This document shows, one piece after another, positions 63,837-64,000 of a stretch of 64,000 nt of DNA. Each line of letters opens with the position of its first letter. The stretch's first letter is position 1. The DNA lies in assembly GCA_965221755.1 (NCBI GenBank), contig OZ244921.1:1426001-1490000 (forward strand). The letters are read 5' to 3'. The notes beneath the pieces are model-generated. The model had not been told where the DNA came from, made no database searches, and was given only the letters and a program-made list of their open reading frames with translations. The translations under genes were made by a program, and so were the position numbers. The stretch comes from Azophilus sp965221755. Lineage in GTDB: Bacteria > Pseudomonadota > Gammaproteobacteria > Pseudomonadales > Azotimanducaceae.

Positions 63837-64000
63837 GTTGGCGCATCGTTTACGCCAAGCGGGCTCAACGCGACGCGAGGAAACTGAGCGCAAGCGGACT
63901 GAAGCCTAAAGCGGAACAGCTACTGTCAATCCTCTCCGAAGACCCTTACCGCAACCCTCCGCCCTTCGAGAAATTAGTCGGCGACCTCGCCGGTGCCCAT
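63833..64000 (+). CDS. Txe/YoeB-type mRNA interferase, cut by the window end
   Basis: The first 56 codons from GTG 63833: WRIVYAKRAQRDARKLSASG, KAEQLLSILSEDPYRNPPPF and EKLVGDLAGAH. These match the Txe/YoeB RelE-fold ribosome-dependent mRNA interferases; the C-terminal ~30 residues with the catalytic His/Tyr lie beyond 64000. It overlaps the antitoxin stop (GTGA), the standard pair layout. Confidence 0.88.
   Translation, partial: MSWRIVYAKRAQRDARKLSASGLKPKAEQLLSILSEDPYRNPPPFEKLVGDLAGAH

Overview
The window reads as a chromosomal segment of a GC-rich, Gram-negative bacterium, most likely a proteobacterium. The pointers are an OxyR with Cys199 and Cys208, the rubrerythrin / Fe-S protein / DUF3501 trio, SqdB, a methylamine dehydrogenase (mau) cluster and a complete lower mevalonate branch. 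This placement is inference; no rRNA or tRNA gene was seen. The segment mixes housekeeping genes with many accessory genes, toxin-antitoxin loci, decayed genes and a dispersed palindromic repeat family.

Layout. 1-7000 is a decayed zone: an AbrB-type antitoxin with a broken PIN toxin, an IS630 transposase remnant fused to a 5'-truncated manC, a DUF1640 coiled-coil gene with 33-bp tandem repeats, a second manC broken by two stops and a frameshift, a methyltransferase, and an IS481-like transposase remnant. 7-13 kb carries a thymidine kinase-like/methyltransferase fusion and a 1550-residue sulfotransferase-WbsX-GT2-GT4 protein. 13.3-21.4 kb holds a Uma2 gene, oxyR, and then an AT-richer three-gene island (SF1 helicase, DarT-like ADP-ribosyltransferase, ADP-ribosylglycohydrolase). 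A copy of the oxyR 3' end flanks the island on both sides. The DUF3501, Fe-S and rubrerythrin genes follow. 21.7-33 kb is mostly ordinary metabolism: MATE and EamA transporters, IPP isomerase, two luciferase-like oxidoreductases, a second Uma2 gene, a eukaryote-type ileS, enoyl-CoA hydratase and an SMP-30 protein.

33.3-50.3 kb is accessory again: an HsdR remnant, an AAA ATPase, two glycosyltransferases, a two-gene AAA/DUF4143 plus giant STAND-like NTPase-nuclease unit, a 2OG-Fe oxygenase, a double sulfotransferase, a small-protein/Dcd-like/2-TM operon, a Fic protein, a Phd-PIN pair and a frameshifted zeta-like kinase. 50.4-62.9 kb is a long minus-strand metabolic run: amidase, MVD, PMK, an HMG-CoA reductase-mevalonate kinase fusion, PPK2, a sulfolipid pair (glycosyltransferase and SqdB), then mauB-E-D-A and a c-type cytochrome. 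The right edge has repeats and a YefM/Txe pair cut by the window end.

Together the genes suggest isoprenoid synthesis from HMG-CoA (with idi at 24 kb), sulfolipid and sulfated glycan surface chemistry, periplasmic methylamine oxidation and peroxide defence. At least two loci look like undescribed or little-described conflict systems: the helicase/DarT/ARH island and the AAA-DUF4143/STAND-nuclease pair.
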